From positions 1 to 6,447 of the forward strand of contig WGBN01000198.1 of NCBI GenBank assembly GCA_015494245.1: a DNA stretch of 6,447 nt. The letters run 5' to 3'. The position numbers and the translations under genes are program-made. Positions 5,746 to 6,447 of this stretch are shown here, in pieces. Numbering within the stretch: the stretch's first letter is position 1; each line of letters opens with the position of its first letter. The DNA is from Saprospiraceae bacterium. Lineage in GTDB: Bacteria > Bacteroidota > Bacteroidia > Chitinophagales > Saprospiraceae. The notes beneath the pieces are model-generated. The model saw nothing but the letters and a program-made list of their open reading frames with translations. It had not been told where the DNA came from and did no database searches.

Positions 5746-6367
5746 ACTACTCGCCAAATATTTCCCGGAACTCTCCCCCGCTCAGCAAACGCAATTCGCC
5801 GCGCTCCCTACCCTCTATGCCGAATGGAATGAAAAAATCAACCTCATTTCCCGCAAGGATATACAGCATTTGCCGCTAAGGCATGTATTACATTCTCTGG
5901 CTTTCGCCAAATACGTCCCGTTCAAAGCCGGCAGCCAAATTTTAGACCTCGGTACGGGGGGAGGCTTTCCCGGAATCCCACTCGCCATCGTGTTCCCCGA
6001 AGTGCACTTCACCCTCATAGACGGCCGCGGAAAAAAAATCACAGCCGTCAAAGGCGTCGCCCAAGCCATCGGCCTGAAAAACGTGGAAGCCCGCCACCAA
6101 CGCGCCGAAGAACTCAAACGCCCCCAATTCGACTTTGTAGTGAGCAGAGCTGTAGCCCCACTCCCCCGCCTCTTCAGCTGGAGCCACCGCCTTCTGCGAA
6201 AGCAACAGCGAAACCCCATCCCCAACGGTCTCATCACCCTCAAAGGCGGACAACTGCAAGCTGAAATTGAAGAATTGCCCAAAAAAACCTATTCGGAAAT
6301 TACCCCAGTCAGAGATTTTTTTGAAGAAGAATGGTTCGAAGAAAAGTACATAGTTTATGTTTCTTAA
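5738..6367 (+). CDS. rsmG: 16S rRNA (guanine527-N7)-methyltransferase RsmG (GidB)
   Basis: 209 residues, the usual length for the family. RsmG transfers a methyl group from S-adenosylmethionine to N7 of G527 in the 530 loop of 16S rRNA; known loss-of-function mutants have low-level streptomycin resistance. Family landmarks in order: NEKINLISRKD (31-41), RHVLHSL (48-54), the SAM-binding motif ILDLGTGGGFPGIPL (68-82), the acidic strand end LID (93-95), SRAVAPL (136-142) and LKGG (168-171). The ATG at 5738 is chosen because MLELLAKYFPELS matches the usual N-terminus of Bacteroidota RsmG. It overlaps the flippase-like gene by 8 bases (ATGCTTGA contains both start and stop), implying translational coupling. 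AAAGAAAG just before the ATG could serve as a weak ribosome binding site. The cytoplasmic enzyme appears complete. Confidence 0.97.
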   Translation: MLELLAKYFPELSPAQQTQFAALPTLYAEWNEKINLISRKDIQHLPLRHVLHSLAFAKYVPFKAGSQILDLGTGGGFPGIPLAIVFPEVHFTLIDGRGKKITAVKGVAQAIGLKNVEARHQRAEELKRPQFDFVVSRAVAPLPRLFSWSHRLLRKQQRNPIPNGLITLKGGQLQAEIEELPKKTYSEITPVRDFFEEEWFEEKYIVYVS

Positions 6368-6427
6368 TTCTCAATTTTCAATTTTCCATTCTCCATTCTT
6401 CATTCTTCATTCTCCATTCTCCATTCT
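6365..6427. repeat. Degenerate heptanucleotide tandem repeat after rsmG
   Basis: Nine consecutive 7-base units in exact register: TAATTCT, CAATTTT twice, CCATTCT twice, TCATTCT twice, CCATTCT twice. The consensus is roughly YMATTYT. The first unit contains the rsmG stop codon TAA. The plus strand is almost entirely pyrimidine plus A. Similar low-complexity heptads occur between genes in other Bacteroidota and in cyanobacteria, to my knowledge without a settled function. No terminator hairpin is seen before the window ends. Confidence 0.85.
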
Positions 6428-6447
6428 TTCCGTCAATTCCTGTACCT

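Noticed and set aside
5815..6282. A 155-codon minus-strand frame opposite rsmG
   Set aside because: It is an antisense shadow of a clearly recognised methyltransferase gene.

Overview
The window most likely comes from a member of the Bacteroidota, probably a Saprospiria-like (Lewinella/Haliscomenobacter type) bacterium. Three things point there: a giant secreted protein with HYR/Ig-like modules and a C-terminal type IX secretion sorting domain, a dockerin-like block with the style of such proteins, and a Bacteroidota-type promoter (TTG, 18 bases, TAnnTTTG) before the rightward genes. The lineage below phylum level is an inference from protein style.

Layout: a leftward gene (77-3976) encodes a 1299-residue exported, cysteine-rich, multi-modular protein. 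A perfect 9-bp stem hairpin lies 19 bases beyond its stop codon. A 647-bp divergent intergenic region (3977-4623) has no convincing gene. It holds a few inverted repeats, one 60-base imperfect hairpin and the rightward promoter. Two rightward genes follow: an 8-helix flippase-like (YbhN / lysylphosphatidylglycerol synthase transmembrane type) membrane protein (4624-5745), and rsmG, the 16S rRNA m7G527 methyltransferase (5738-6367). They overlap by 8 bp, so they are almost certainly one operon. The stop codon of rsmG lies inside the first unit of a degenerate heptanucleotide tandem repeat that runs to 6427.

Functionally the two sides look unrelated: a surface or secreted adhesin-like protein on one side, and a membrane-lipid and ribosome-modification pair on the other. 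I see no CRISPR array, no mobile element, no RNA gene and no evident new defence or biosynthetic system. The most informative observations are the internal A-A-B-C module order repeated twice in the giant protein, the paired cysteine loss in one of its HYR modules, the apparently leaderless start of the operon, and the paired heptad repeat after rsmG.
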